From positions 762,001 to 826,000 of the forward strand of contig JAJHZJ010000028.1 in assembly GCA_023548195.1 (NCBI GenBank): a stretch of 64,000 nt of DNA, read 5' to 3'. This DNA comes from Bettongia penicillata ogilbyi. Its lineage: Eukaryota > Chordata > Mammalia > Diprotodontia > Potoroidae. The notes under the pieces were generated by a model. It saw nothing but the letters and a program-made list of their open reading frames with translations, was not told the DNA's origin and ran no database searches. The translations under genes were made by a program, and so were the position numbers. Below are positions 11,618-22,987 of this stretch, in pieces (within the stretch, counting starts at the first letter, position 1; every line of letters starts with the position of its first letter).

Positions 11618-11861
11618 ATGCTAGCAAATGTTTAACAACTGCCCCCCCTTCAAAAAAATGTTCACCGAACATGGCTTTAAGTTTAATCTGCATTAACACT
11701 TTTTCTTCTTACTTTCTTAAGTCGAGAAGCAACAGAACAATAAACCAAGCCCTGATTTGGAGCATTTCTCAATTTTTGAGGTGCAGATGCTCACAGTGAA
11801 AATATCACAATCAGTCAATCAGTTCTTCCTAGAAGGTTAAAGCTGGCTCCAGCATATTCCT
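11618..11861. mobile_element. Unclassified ~244-bp element with 10-bp TSD
   Basis: Flanked by 'gaactggagt' at 11,608-11,617 and 11,862-11,871. Ends show a short inverted match (TATGCTAG at the left, rc of 'ccagcata' at the right). A related copy lies at 50,521-50,700, sharing 'aaatgtttaacaactg', 'ctttcttaag' and 'acaataaa'. Either a non-autonomous DNA transposon or an old retroposon; I cannot name the family. Confidence 0.65.
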
Positions 11862-12035
11862 GAACTGGAGTCAAAAGACTTAAAGTCAAGTGTCTGCTCC
11901 ACCAATTCATAACTGCATAATCTTGGCATATCTTTCCCTCTGCAGACCTCAGTTTATTTGGATGGAGCATTAGGGAGTTAAGACTATGCCACTTTTCGGG
12001 TCTCTTTCAATTTTAATGACCAAGGACCTGCATGC
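11862..12035 (+). mobile_element. MIR-class SINE, right half
   Basis: Continues the head at 11,577: 'aactggagtcaaaagactta', 'gcagacctcagttta', then a worn tail. Confidence 0.65.
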
Positions 12036-12844
12036 ATTTTCAGGTTAGTCGTAACTAACCTGCGTTCTAGTTTATGTAATAGTCCAATTAACCAAATGTC
12101 CCTCTTTCCACTGTATTTATTTTCTTTCAACAAGTTTAGTCCTAAATGATATATGTATGATGAATATATGTCAAAGTTCTAGATTCTAATTCATTAGCCC
12201 AAGTTTCCCTGTGATTAAAACTCAAGGAATGTTCTGAAGACAACCAGTTTCTTCAGATCTTTAATTTGGTTTTTCAAATTATTACTGCTGTCTCAAACAG
12301 TGGGCATAAAGTTGCATACAGGGGTAGGAGAGAAATATACGGTTATATTTTATGAATATGGCAATTTTTTATTTTAAAAAGATCAATAAACATCTAGAAA
12401 ATTTTGCCACTGATGATTAATCCGAACAATTTCTTTGAGGTGTCAGAGAAGTGAAAGGCAACTCCCTGTGAGAATAAAGACCACATTTATTATTTTAGAA
12501 ATTACTCAAAAGGGTCAGCTGGGCAATTGAGACTGAATTAATTTAACTGGGTTACTGGAAGGAACAGTGCAGTGTGCCCATTGAGGTGTTAAGTTTCATG
12601 GGCACTTATTTAACCAGATAAGCCTGAAGAGAATTTACACTGATACTTCTTACAATGTTGTAAAATGCTTGCTTTTATGTGGATGAAATCCTATGGTGAT
12701 ACAATAAGGGCAACCTACAAATATATGCTCATTATTTATAGTACTTTAATTCTGTGTTCTGGTTAGTTTTCGATTTGTAATCAGAACCAGTTGCCTCAAG
12801 AAGCAAGTAGATCAGCCATATTGTTTGCCTTGGACCGTTTCAAT
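12036..12844. other. Repeat-poor stretch
   Basis: No repeat or coding frame recognised. 12,480-12,720 looks repeat-free and compositionally balanced and could be conserved noncoding DNA; this is inference only. Confidence 0.35.
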
Positions 12845-12965
12845 GTAATGAAAGATAATGTGATGTAGAGGACAGAAGGCAGGCCTTGGAGTCAAAACAA
12901 ATCTTGGAGTTAGGAAGATGAAAGGTAAAGTCCCATCTCAGACATATAATGTCTATATGACCCCA
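12845..12965 (+). mobile_element. SINE left half, split by Mar1
   Basis: 'gatgtagaggacagaaggca', 'ccttggagtcaaaac' and 'tctatatgacccca' are the first half of a MIR-related marsupial SINE. The sequence resumes after the Mar1 element at about 13,205. Confidence 0.65.
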
Positions 12966-13200
12966 GGCAACTAGAAGGCAAAATGGATAGAATGCCAGAC
13001 CTGGAGTTCAAATCTGGCCTCAAGACACCTACTAGTTCTGCAACCCTGAACAAGTCACTTAACCTTGTATGCCTCAGTTTCCTCATATGTTAAATGAGCT
13101 GGTGATGGAAATGGCAAATCACTGCAGTACCCTTCCCAAGAAAAATTCAAACTGGGTCACAAAGAGTCAGAAATGTCTGAAACAACTGAGCAACAACAGA
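12966..13200 (+). mobile_element. Full-length Mar1-type CORE-SINE
   Basis: tRNA-like head 'ggcaactagaaggcaaaatg', then 'gagttcaaatctggcctcaa', 'caagtcacttaacc', 'tgcctcagtttcctcatatg', and 3' 'gggtcacaaagagtcag' with 'gagcaacaaca'. It is well preserved. The open frame over its 3' half is not a gene. Confidence 0.92.
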
Positions 13201-13335
13201 AGCACAACTATGGCGACATCACTTAATGTTTTGGTCCCCCATCCCCTCCCCATCTCCAGCAACTCTCTTAGGAAGCTGAGTTAAAGAACAATTGTGATCC
13301 CCATTATTTGAAGTGATTTCCTCATTGGAAATATA
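13201..13335 (+). mobile_element. SINE right half, after Mar1
   Basis: 'gacatcacttaatgt', 'cagcaactctcttaggaagc' and 'gagttaaagaac' continue the SINE begun at 12,845. The same family occurs reversed at 34,470 and 14,555. Confidence 0.55.
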
Positions 13336-13497
13336 CAAATGAAACTGTGAGCCTGGAGAAAAGCAAACCAATTAATGACCAAATTTAAGCCACTTAAAAA
13401 AGTGATGCTGTCAGGAAAACATTTTCAAAACCTATTTGGAAATTATGACATCAGTAGCTTATAATATATTTGAAAAAACAATCTTGCCATTTGATCA

Positions 13498-13612
13498 TGA
13501 AATAACTTGAAAGATTATAATGCACTTAGCAAAGCACTTAGCACAGTAGGAACTACATACATATATATATATATGTATATATATGCTAGCTATTATTATT
13601 ACCATTTTATTA
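13498..13612 (+). mobile_element. MIR 3' end with (TA)n
   Basis: 'gcacttagcaaagcacttag' and 'ctagctattattattacc' bracket a (TA)n tract at about 13,556-13,585. Confidence 0.7.
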
Positions 13613-14554
13613 AAATCTTCTATCAGAATTCTGAAGTTCATGTATTTTATACTCCCATATACTAAAAGATATGTGATTTCATCAATATAAATGTGTTCTC
13701 CAGTAATGTAGATTGCTACATGTCCTTTCTGCTCAGGGTATTCACTCATTATACTAGTGATTTCCTCAGATTCTCTTGCCCTTATACGGATAGTAGAGGA
13801 ACGATCAGGTTGTGCCTGGTTTGGTCCTTATTCTTTCTATGCCACTGGCTCTTCTTATTCAGCATACCTTTTTTCTGGTGCCATCGTTTACAGTACTTCT
13901 GCTTAATTCTTTGTTGGTATAGTGTTGCAACCCATACCTGCCCATCCAATTACCTTTTCATTGCCTTTTGTTCATCTTTAAATTTGATTCTTTGGGGATA
14001 ATATTAGTCTGTGAATAGAAGTTGGGGAATAGATGAACAAGTTGTGACGTAAAATAATTACGAGATGCTATTGTGCTCTAACAAATGGCAAAGGGGATAG
14101 TTGCAGAAAAATCTGGGAAAATTTGTATAAATTAGGTAAAAATGTATACAATAGAAATAATATTTAATCGTAACTTTCAAAGAAGTAGCAACTATGATCA
14201 ACATAAGGATTAATCACATTTCCATAATGAAATAAGCTGCCTACTGCCAGATAGAAAAGTAATGAACTCAGAGTACAGATTGAGGTCTAGGTTTTGTTTT
14301 GTTTAATTTTGTAGACTTTGCCAATATGAATATATATTATAAATTTATTACACATTACATTAATATTACATATTATAGTATATATAACTGATTGTGTTTT
14401 TATTCTTTCCTCAGTGAAGGGCAGGGAAGGAGAAGTGAAAGAGAAAGAATTTGAATCTGAAAATAAAATTGAATTAAAAAATAATATAGGCTCTTTGATA
14501 ATACATAGCATAATTAGCAACCAGTTACTCAGTCAAAATAATCCACATAACTAT
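13613..14554. other. Unassigned
   Basis: Open frames of 77-102 codons show no recognisable product. No repeat was identified. Confidence 0.4.
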
Positions 14555-14795
14555 ACTTAAAGATACTTGGAATATGTCTGTTCCTCCTGTAATTTCAGAG
14601 ATATCAAGAACTCCAGGTGAGTAAACTCCTCCATCAAAGCAAATTGGTGATTCCTCTGCAACTTAGAATGTCATAGTTGTCTATGGCACTGAGAGGTTAA
14701 ATAATTTATTGAAGGCCATGTATTAATTTTGCATGAGGGATAGGATTTGACTTCATTTCCTCTAGATTCAAAAGCTATTAGTTGCAGCCCCTGAT
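14555..14795 (-). mobile_element. MIR-related marsupial SINE
   Basis: On the plus strand: 'gtgagtaaactcctccatca', 'attcctctgcaacttagaat', 'actgaggagttaa-like' core 'actgagaggttaaataattt', 'aggatttgacttc'. Same family as 34,470-34,690 and 12,845. Confidence 0.65.
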
Positions 14796-15159
14796 GTGTT
14801 GATATACTCTCCTCTAATCTTAACATTTCTGCCACTTGTTTTTTCCAATCTCCTTATAATAAACTTGATTTCAGAAAAGGCTCTAATACATGTCATGGAT
14901 ATGAATTAAAGTCATTGCATTGACTCTTCTGTGGTATTTGTATTTTAAGCATAATGGTTCATTGTGATATTATTTTGCTCTGCATAAAAGTATTTCTAGT
15001 ATCATCTAGTAAGTCTAAAGAATGCTGTAAGAAGGTAAGATTCTCCTTCCAAATTATCTTATATTGAACTATTTTTTATGTATTTTATAGTTATACTGTA
15101 CATATGTTTATATATATTTTACATGTCAAAATATACATCTGTGCTTTGTTCATTTATTT

Positions 15160-15372
15160 ATTTGGTGCTTTAAAATTTTCAAAGTATTGTAGAAATACTC
15201 TCCCATTTGACCTTCACAACAACCCTGGGAGGTAGATGCTAATAATATCACCATTTTATAGATGAAGAAGCTAAGGTAAACAGAAGAAAAATGAACTGTT
15301 CAGGGTCACATAGTTCATAAATGTCTGGGGCCAGATTTGAACTGAGTTCTTCTGATTACAATCATAGGAATT
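15160..15372 (-). mobile_element. MIR/THER1 SINE
   Basis: 'ccttcacaacaaccctggga', 'ccattttatagatgaagaag', 'cagggtcacatagttcataa', 'ccagatttgaactgag' give nearly the whole element reversed. Confidence 0.9.
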
Positions 15373-15384
15373 CTGGGTTAAATG

Positions 15385-15675
15385 ATATAGATATTTTAGT
15401 TATTTTATTTGCATAACTTCAAATTGCTTTCCAAAATGACTGTACTAATTGACAGCTTTACCAAAAATGCATTAGTATGTCTCTTTCCTCCCTGCTTCAA
15501 CATTGACTATTCTGTCTTTTGTACTTTTGTCAATTTGTTGGATGTAAGGTAAAAACCCCAAAACTTGGCTAGTGTTTATCTTATTTTTTTTAGCAACTTG
15601 ATGCTTATTTTCATTGGTTTTTAACAGTTTATGAATATTTTCTAACTTTTTTCGCATATCCTTTGAGGATTATTA
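15385..15675 (-). mobile_element. L1 ORF2 3' region, decayed
   Basis: 'ttgctttccaaaatgactgt', 'aaatgcattagtatgtctct', 'aacattgactattctgtctt' and 'gtcaatttgttggatgtaag' form the reverse complement of the L1 ORF2 C-terminal region, the part around the cysteine motif. It has many stops. Confidence 0.8.
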
Positions 15676-15914
15676 TTAAGAACATTCAGAATGCCGTTTG
15701 TTCATGTATATTTTGGTTAGTCAAAGGAAGTCATCAAACTGTCTTAAATATCAATCCTTTACTGAAGAAATTTGATGAAAAATGGTTTCCTCATTTAGTT
15801 CATTCCTTTCTTATCCTAAATTAGTTTCTACAAATTTTAGTTGTTTCTTGAATGATTTTGTGTTGTCCTATTCTTTGTAATTGATAGCCTCCTATTTTTT
15901 CTTAAGAAATTAAC

Positions 15915-16500
15915 AAAAAAAATAGGTACTTCTTCAAAGATCTTACATTCTAGTGGGGTGGGGGCAGGAGGAAGCCACATACACTTATGAAAGCTAAATA
16001 AGAAGTCATTCAAATACTAAGCATGTATTTTGTTCAAGGTACTGTGCTGAACTCTCAAGATGCAAATAATGGCAAAAGGTACCTCCTGCTTTCAAGGAGC
16101 TCAAATGGGACTGAACAAAATGCAAATAACTTTGTACAAATAAGCTCTATATTCAGAAAAATAGGGAACAATCAGAGGGAAAGCACTAGAATTGAGGTAT
16201 CAAAAAGGCTTCTAATAGAAGGTTGGATTTAAACTGAGACTTGAAATCTAGAGAAGCAAGGCTGTGTATATGAGGAAAAGAACATTCCATACAGGATAGT
16301 TAGTAAATAAATGTGAGAGTGTGTGTGTGATAGGCAAGGGAGGACAAGTCTAATATAACAGGTAGGTTTGTTTTATTTATAATAGAAGGTATTTCCTTCC
16401 AGAGGACATAATGGAAGTGGACAGTTGAGTAGAAGAAAGATAACAGGAAGAATAGATCCAGGAATGGACTGGGGCCAGTGGAAACCTGCTTAAGAAAGCC
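15915..16500 (-). mobile_element. L2-type LINE 3' region (possibly two pieces)
   Basis: 'gatcttacattctagtgggg' and, further on, 'caaggtactgtgctgaact', 'ttcaaggagctcaaatggga', 'gcaaataactttgtac', 'ggaaagcactagaattg' and 'agaacattccatacagg' follow the L2 3' region reversed. The first 75 bp repeat part of the later segment, which suggests two fragments. Confidence 0.7.
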
Positions 16501-17024
16501 ACTTGTTAAATTTTCAGGGTTGTTATTAACAATTCAGAAATAAGAAAACACAAGTCAGGGCTTGACTTGTGTTTTGTTGCCTAAATTTAAGAAAGTGATG
16601 GGGAAATGTTAATACTGCTGATTAAATTTAAAAGTGTGATGTGCATATTTTTGTTTTGCTTTGTTTTTTAGATAGCTGGTCTATAAAGCTTTATCAACAT
16701 ACTACTAGATGGAGCTGACTTAGATGAACTGAAGGTTACAGGAAGTGATATTTAGGGGAGAGGTTTGGTCTAGACCACCTGTGACTTTGAAGCTTAGAGA
16801 TCTGAATGGAATCATAATGCAGTAGAAAGGCAAATCCTACATAGATACATACGCAATGGGATATAGAAAATGGTTTGACCTCACTGTTAATTATATAGAA
16901 ATTTTTCCATTATATCTCTTTTCAGAAGAATGCCAGAATGAATTATCCTATGTTTATCTTTTTCCAATTTAATAAAATAATTCCACTTTTGAATTACAGT
17001 ATGAGTTGAATTATTTTAAGGGTA
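16501..17024. other. Unassigned
   Basis: No recognised repeat. A short inverted match ('cacaagtca' / 'tgacttgtg') near 16,550-16,573 is the only structure. Confidence 0.4.
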
Positions 17025-17150
17025 CATACAGCATGTATGGATATATGCATATACATATACATATATGCATATATACATACATATATACATGTATATGTCC
17101 ATACACAATGCATGTTCATATATACATACATAATATATTTATAAGTTTTA
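17025..17150. repeat. (TATG/CATA)n microsatellite
   Basis: Alternating ATATGCATA/ACATATAC units, imperfect. Confidence 0.85.
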
Positions 17151-17179
17151 AATAGCCAACTTATTTTTTTCATTAATGC

Positions 17180-17375
17180 AGGGAACTCACAGTAAGGAAA
17201 CTCTCTCCATCAAAACAGCAGATGAGCAGCTATAGTAACTGTAGTTACTATACAGTAAATCTTAGAAAGACAGTGAGAGGTCAGATGACTTGTCCAAGAT
17301 CACACAGCCAGCATGGGTTTGAGTTAGGGCTTAAATCTAGGTTTTCCAAACTAGTTATTTAGTTTTCTATATATT
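17180..17375 (-). mobile_element. MIR-related SINE
   Basis: 'gagaggtcagatgacttgtc', 'aagatcacacagccagca', 'ggcttaaatctagg' form the reversed core. A perfect 10-bp hairpin with a 2-nt loop sits at 17,231-17,252. Confidence 0.75.
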
Positions 17376-17394
17376 ATACTAAGTTGATATGTTT

Positions 17395-17520
17395 GTATAT
17401 AGACTCACATTGCATGCATATATGTGCACATGTCCCCTCATCCTACTCTTTGCAGACACAGAACAACTATGTATATGTGTGTGCATATATATATACATAT
17501 GTAATATATACATATTTCCA
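17395..17520. repeat. Scattered CATA/TATG repeats
   Basis: Short alternating purine-pyrimidine blocks around 17,414-17,432 and 17,469-17,512. Confidence 0.6.
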
Positions 17521-18360
17521 TATTTCCATTACATCATACACATACTTCCACAATGGATTAATTGACTCAGTGAAGAAGAATGAATCGCTATACAAAATGA
17601 GCAGAGCTCTTGGAGATATGGTCAACAGTAAACTAACTCATTTTATAATTCACATAAAACTTATTTTTGTATTATTATTGAAGGAGAAAAATGCTATGCA
17701 CAACACAACTCATTCTATCATTCTTGTAGAAAAATAGAATTGTAATGAGTTGATAGCTATTTAGTTTCAATGTCAAACCATTGTCCAAATGAGGGTAAGA
17801 CCATGTGTGTTAATGATGTGTTCAAGTATTTGTCATGAAAGAAAGACTGCACATTTTCAAAAATGCAATTGTAACAGTAGCAGCCACTTGCGAAAGGTCG
17901 AGTGCTAACTTAATCCTATATGGATTTTATTTAGATCCAATAATCAGTCCTAGTATCAAAAAAATGCTTATAGCTTTCCAAACTTTTTTTCCCTTTATAC
18001 AAACTGTATTTCATGAATGTCTTGCTGCCCAAGGACAAAGTTATTCAAGTATGTAACTGTCACCTTTCCCTTCTGTTCAGCTTTTGAATGTGATTAAATG
18101 TATATAAAATCTTGTGTTTAAAAAAAAATTAGAAACAACTTTTTTTTCTATTTCCGCATCTTGACTTTCACTTACTTCCTATTACATTTTCCTCATCCAC
18201 TATTCAGAATCTTCCCAGTCCCTTCCAGCCTGCTATCTCCACCCCAAGATCTCATACCTTCACAGATGACCTTGAATTCTACCTACTGAGATCTAGGGCA
18301 TCAGGCATAAGTATTCTCAGCTCTCTTTTTTCTCATCTAAACTTCTGTGGTGGAGAAGAG
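17521..18360. other. Repeat-poor stretch
   Basis: No SINE or LINE recognised. 17,820-18,120 is repeat-free with a few CpGs kept (for example 'cttgcgaaaggtcgagtg'); conserved noncoding DNA is possible but unproven. 18,150-18,350 is pyrimidine-biased. Confidence 0.35.
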
Positions 18361-18868
18361 ACTTCTGGGAACCAAGATGGCAGAGTGATTAGCAATTGCT
18401 ATCTCCCTCCGATGGTTAACCTTGAAGAGCCCAGAGAATATGTCCCCTGGAAAAATCCTGAAACAGTGGGATCAACAGAAGGGGTAAATGTCTCTCAGTC
18501 CATGAGGCTAGAAAAACTACCAAGGAGGGTGCCTCTTGCTGTGTGTGAAGGGCACCAGGGCAGGACCAGAGCTGTCCCAGACAGCCCTACTTCAGCAAAC
18601 TGGGAGAAGATCCTGAAGCCCACAACTATCAAGACCAGAACCCCATACGTGCTTCAGAAGCCCAGGAGAATCAGGCACTAGTGCAAATGGGATCACCACC
18701 TGCTGAGCTTGCCTATGCTCTAACTCAGCAGAGGAGACCTTCTATGGCCAGACCACCCCTTTCCCACACTTAACCCAGCTAGCTCAAGGGTAACTCCAGG
18801 GAAACCCAAAAAGATTTCACCTGGCCTCTGCTTTCCAACATCAGCCAGCTGAGCCCCAGGTAAACTGT
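18361..18868 (+). mobile_element. L1 5'UTR-only fragment
   Basis: Begins 'gggaaccaagatggcagag', the L1 start with the YY1-type core, and continues as GC-richer, stop-poor 5'UTR to about 18,868. No ORF1 follows. L1 copies usually lose the 5' end, so a 5'-only piece is atypical. The 98-codon frame at 18,385-18,681 has no recognisable product. Confidence 0.7.
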
Positions 18869-18894
18869 AGCATTTTAGGTTATTATTATGAAGT

Positions 18895-19080
18895 AAGAGA
18901 GTAGGGTATAAAGTGGAAATGCATTTTGAGTCAGAATACTGTGGTTTAAATACTGGACCTTCCATCTACTATTTTTGTGGCTCTAGGAAAGTCAGTTCAT
19001 ATCTCTCAGCTTCAGTTTCTTCCTGTTAAATTAAGAAGGTTGAATGTCTAAGTTCCATTCTAGCTTTAAATGCCATGCTT
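18895..19080 (+). mobile_element. MIR-class SINE
   Basis: 'gagtcagaatactgtggttt', 'gtggctctaggaaagtcagt', 'cagcttcagtttcttcctg', 'gttccattctagctttaaat'. Confidence 0.8.
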
Positions 19081-19639
19081 CCAGCAATTCTCTAATAACC
19101 ATATTTCAAAAAAATAGATGTTAATCCCCCAAGTCTTTATATCTTAATAAGAGGTGAGGTTTTTTTTTGAAAGTTGCTGCTTGATGCTAAATACAGGACA
19201 TAAAAAAAGCTATTTTGGATATGCAAACACAGTTTCATTTATTAATGGCCACTAATGGCCCATAATCAAGTCACAGCTTGTTAGGTTAGGAAACAATTAT
19301 CTTGTTAGTTGGAGGTTTAAACATGGGATAATTCATTGCTTTGCTAATTGTTCTTCCTGTTACCAGTAGTTGGACTTGTTTTTAATTGCTCTAATTATAT
19401 GCATGTGTCTTTTGTGTCTATATGCAAGTGTGTACTTACATGTAAAAGATCTGAAATAAAGTCTGAGATTAGGAGCTGGCCATTGTTACTTAGTCCATAC
19501 ACAATAATTTTTTTTGAAATTGACGACCCAGGGAGGCAACAAGAGAATATACCACTATTAGACCAAATCTGATAATTTCTCAATTGTAGTCACAAAAAAT
19601 TTCATCATATAGGGAAGAAATGACTAGAATTTGATCTTT
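19081..19639. other. Unassigned
   Basis: Two opposite 62-74 codon frames show no recognised product. No repeat was identified. Confidence 0.4.
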
Positions 19640-19678
19640 TTTTTCTTTTGAGATCATCTTTAATTCTCATTCAGAGCA

Positions 19679-20090
19679 CTACTATTAACCTCTGTATAGG
19701 AAACATAATCAGTAATACAATATAACAATTTGCTTATGAAAAAAACTTTGCATATCAAACCATAAAAATTGTATCATTTATGGAAACTATAATTGATGCA
19801 ATAAAGTAGCTGGATGGTTTATATATCAAATATAAAGGTAGACAACATTTAACTTAAAGTCTATAAAAAACAAATGAGAATAGATATATATGTATATGTA
19901 ATATCTATGTATCTGTATAGTTATCTACCTTTATATTTGATATATAAACCTTCTGGGTACTTTATTGCAACAATTATAGTTTCCATATAAAAAACAAATT
20001 TTATAGCTTGATATGTGAAGTTTTTATAGTAAGAAAATGTATGGTATATTGAGTTACTGATAAAGTTGACTACAAAGAGGTTAATAGTAG
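19679..20090. repeat. Large imperfect palindrome (foldback)
   Basis: Left arm 19,679-19,846 pairs with right arm 19,920-20,090 across a 73-bp spacer. Shared arm blocks include 'ctactattaacctct', 'atggaaactataattg', 'gcaataaagta' and 'ggtttatatatcaaatataa' (mirrored on the right arm). Weaker pairing may continue to about 19,640 and 20,115. It could be a MITE-like transposon, an inverted duplication or a hairpin-RNA locus. No family recognised. Confidence 0.9.
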
Positions 20091-20139
20091 GATTAATGAG
20101 AATCAGAATTAAGGTTAAAAAAAGGAAAATGACAACATA

Positions 20140-20214
20140 TGTCTTTATATATATGCACTATATATATGTGTGTACATACAAACATATATATGTATATGTG
20201 TATGTGTGTGTGTG

Positions 20215-20288
<74 letters not shown>

Positions 20289-20290
20289 CC
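20140..20290. repeat. (TATG)n-(TG)n-(TA)n-(GA)n compound microsatellite
   Basis: The uninterrupted (TA)n covers about 20,221-20,271 and is followed by (GA)n to 20,288. Three short open frames across it are repeat translation. Confidence 0.95.
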
Positions 20291-20804
20291 CATTCATCAA
20301 GGGAAAGTTTGACCATCATGACCTCTTTATCTCAACCTCTCTGTTTAAGAAATTAAGGATATTTTAACTACTTTAAGTATAGAAATTTATATTATCCTCT
20401 CAAAGTGTTCTATTAATGATAATGGGCATTGACATTGATAAGAAGATCAACTCCTTGGTACTGGCTGGGTAATTCTTTTTTATCTCTTATTAGCTGCAGA
20501 AATTATTCTATTTGGGGTCATTTATAATACCTTACAGGCAACATAGGAAAAGAGGGAGACGTTCATCCCCCCAAAAACTTGAAAACTAGAGAGAGAATAG
20601 GCTCACTAAAATTTAATGACTGGAAAAACAAGCAGACTGAATCCAATCTTTTCATTAAATTGCTTTACTTTAATTATCCTAATTTGATTTGAAGTGCCCT
20701 GAATATTTCTAAATAGTACCTCTCACGATTCACAGAATGATGTGGCCACAGAAATCCATGCCAAGCTACTCTGTGTGAATTGTCAGATTAGACAGAACAC
20801 ACTC
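20291..20804. other. Unassigned
   Basis: No repeat or coding signal recognised. Confidence 0.4.
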
Positions 20805-20950
20805 ACCTCAAAGAATTTCAAAGCTGGAAAAGAGTAGTATATTTCCCTTTCCTTTTATAGATGAGGAAACTGAGGCCAGAAGCACTAAATCCAAGATCAT
20901 GTATAGTTTGTGGCAGAGATGAAGACCGACATAGCCATCCTTCAGTTTTC
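20805..20950 (-). mobile_element. MIR-class SINE
   Basis: 'aaagctggaaaagagtagta', 'tagatgaggaaactgaggcc', 'gtttgtggcagagatg' in reversed order. Confidence 0.85.
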
Positions 20951-22987
20951 TTAAAATGGTTGTAATTTCAATGACTTCAGGAAGAGATGATTATTACCTC
21001 AATTTAAGAGGACATTATTCAGAAAATGATATTAAGAGGCATGTAAGCTAGGCATCATTCCTAAGTATTATGCATTAATATGATTTTTTTCAGGGAATAT
21101 GTTGCCTTTAAGTTTAGACAACGTAACCACCAGTACAAACTGTGGTATAGGTCTATTTATGGAGGGAACCTCCCTATTTCCTCAGCAAATGATGGCACAC
21201 TCATGAAAAATGATTTGTATTTTTTTATGTCAAATAAGGCCACTTTTCCCCCATATAAACTTGATTCACATGAGGGGTTTTTTTTATGGGCCTGAATGTT
21301 CATAGTCAAAGAGCAAAGCCCATTTGGGTGGGAGGCAGTGACATTTTGATAGTAGAAGGAAAGAAATGGTCATAATTTCTCAGAAGCTGGACAGATTGTA
21401 AAACAGATATGGAAAATACGACCCAAGCCAAGCTTGTAACACCTCTAAAACACAGACAGTTGGCAACACTCTGATAATATGTTCCCCCCACTGAATAAAA
21501 GTAAGCTGGTTGAATAAATCAAGCTTACACTATTCACTGAACCAGCAAGAGTATAGAATCATCCCCAATCTCTATTGACCCCCACCATAACTCCTTGTTC
21601 TTTACAGACACAAATTACATGACCTTACACAACATTGAGTAACTGTGTGTGATAAAATCAACCTCCGCCTCCCACCCAAAATCCCCTAACCTTTTCCATT
21701 TCAGTAAGGTACTTTTTTGATAACAGCTCTCCAGTTAGATATATACAAATTGCCTGCAGCACTAAATAATTGTTCTGACTAGCTGCCTGCATACTCAATT
21801 CTCACCACACAGGCACTTTTTTATGGAACCTCATATAGTAGCCATCACTACTATTAAATATCTGAAGCCACAAGCATGAAAGAAGTCATCAAAAATGTCT
21901 TTAGCAAAGTATGAAAATGGCAGACGTGTGGATTGCTTCTTTAAAAATGGCCTGAGAAGGGTGGAGAGGTCTTAAAAATATCTCTTTAATAAATATTGAT
22001 TAGAGTCCATCCAGAACATTGGGAGAATGAGTCTTTTAAATCTTTCGTACGAGAGCAGAAAATTGCCTGCCCTGATAGATAGTTTTCAAATGCATTTGTA
22101 TTTATAAATATTTATTCCCCCAAAGTGACTTGGACACTATTGATTTTTAAAAAGTGGTCTATTTATTTTATGTTTTTTTTTCATTATTAATTATAAAATT
22201 TGAAGTACTAAAAACTTTATCAATAAGGTCTGACTCAGAGCATCTAAAGTCTGGATTGGTATAGTTAACTGGGTGTCAGTCTTGAAAAGGCACTATATCA
22301 TTTGTAAGATGACACCATTCAGAAATCTTATAATGACAAAAGAGAAAGTGGGCTGTAGAGTCATAGTTTTAACCTTCTGCCAAAATATTTCTTTCTAAAG
22401 TAAAGGTCAAGATTCTACCATTACAAGCCAGGAAGCTCACAAACTTATGACATCTTTGTTATTCAATTATTTGGAATCAGGACAAACATGCTGTAATTAT
22501 TTTATTGAATTTTCCATTGAAGGCATTTTCTGAAGGCAAGAAAAAGCAAACTTTTTTTATGTCAACATATGAAGCAGTTACACACTTTATTAATGCTGTC
22601 AGACTTTCTTTGGTGATTCCTTCAAATCAATATCACTTCAACTTTCTATTTATTGATATTTAATTCAAGAAACTCAAACACAAAAATTGCAACTCTTGTT
22701 ATAAATAGGATGTATACAGTTATTGTATACAGTTAATCTTTCAGTCATTATGGTCTAAAGAAATTTCTTCTGTATGAATTGAGTTCTAATGCTTTCCTTA
22801 TACATAGTGACCTACTGACAAAGTAACACCCAGAATTTGGTGATATTGTAGGTGCTTTAACAAATGCTTCTTAAGGTTAGCTAAATGAACTCAGGTTCCT
22901 CTACAGTAAACCTCCCACACTGGGGAATCCCACTGTATATCACTAAACTACATGGTCACATTTAATAAATATGCTTCTTGTATATTC
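20951..22987. other. 2.0 kb without a recognised feature
   Basis: A polypyrimidine run plus 'cag' precedes a 71-codon frame at 21,080-21,295, but the frame resembles no protein I know and has no partner exon. The rest shows no repeat I can name. Confidence 0.45.

Noticed and set aside
17231..17252. Perfect 10-bp hairpin
   Set aside because: It falls in a worn SINE and is short enough to be chance; not followed by a U run.
21060..21295. Possible exon after a polypyrimidine run and AG
   Set aside because: The 71-codon frame matches nothing I know, and no donor or neighbouring exon supports it.
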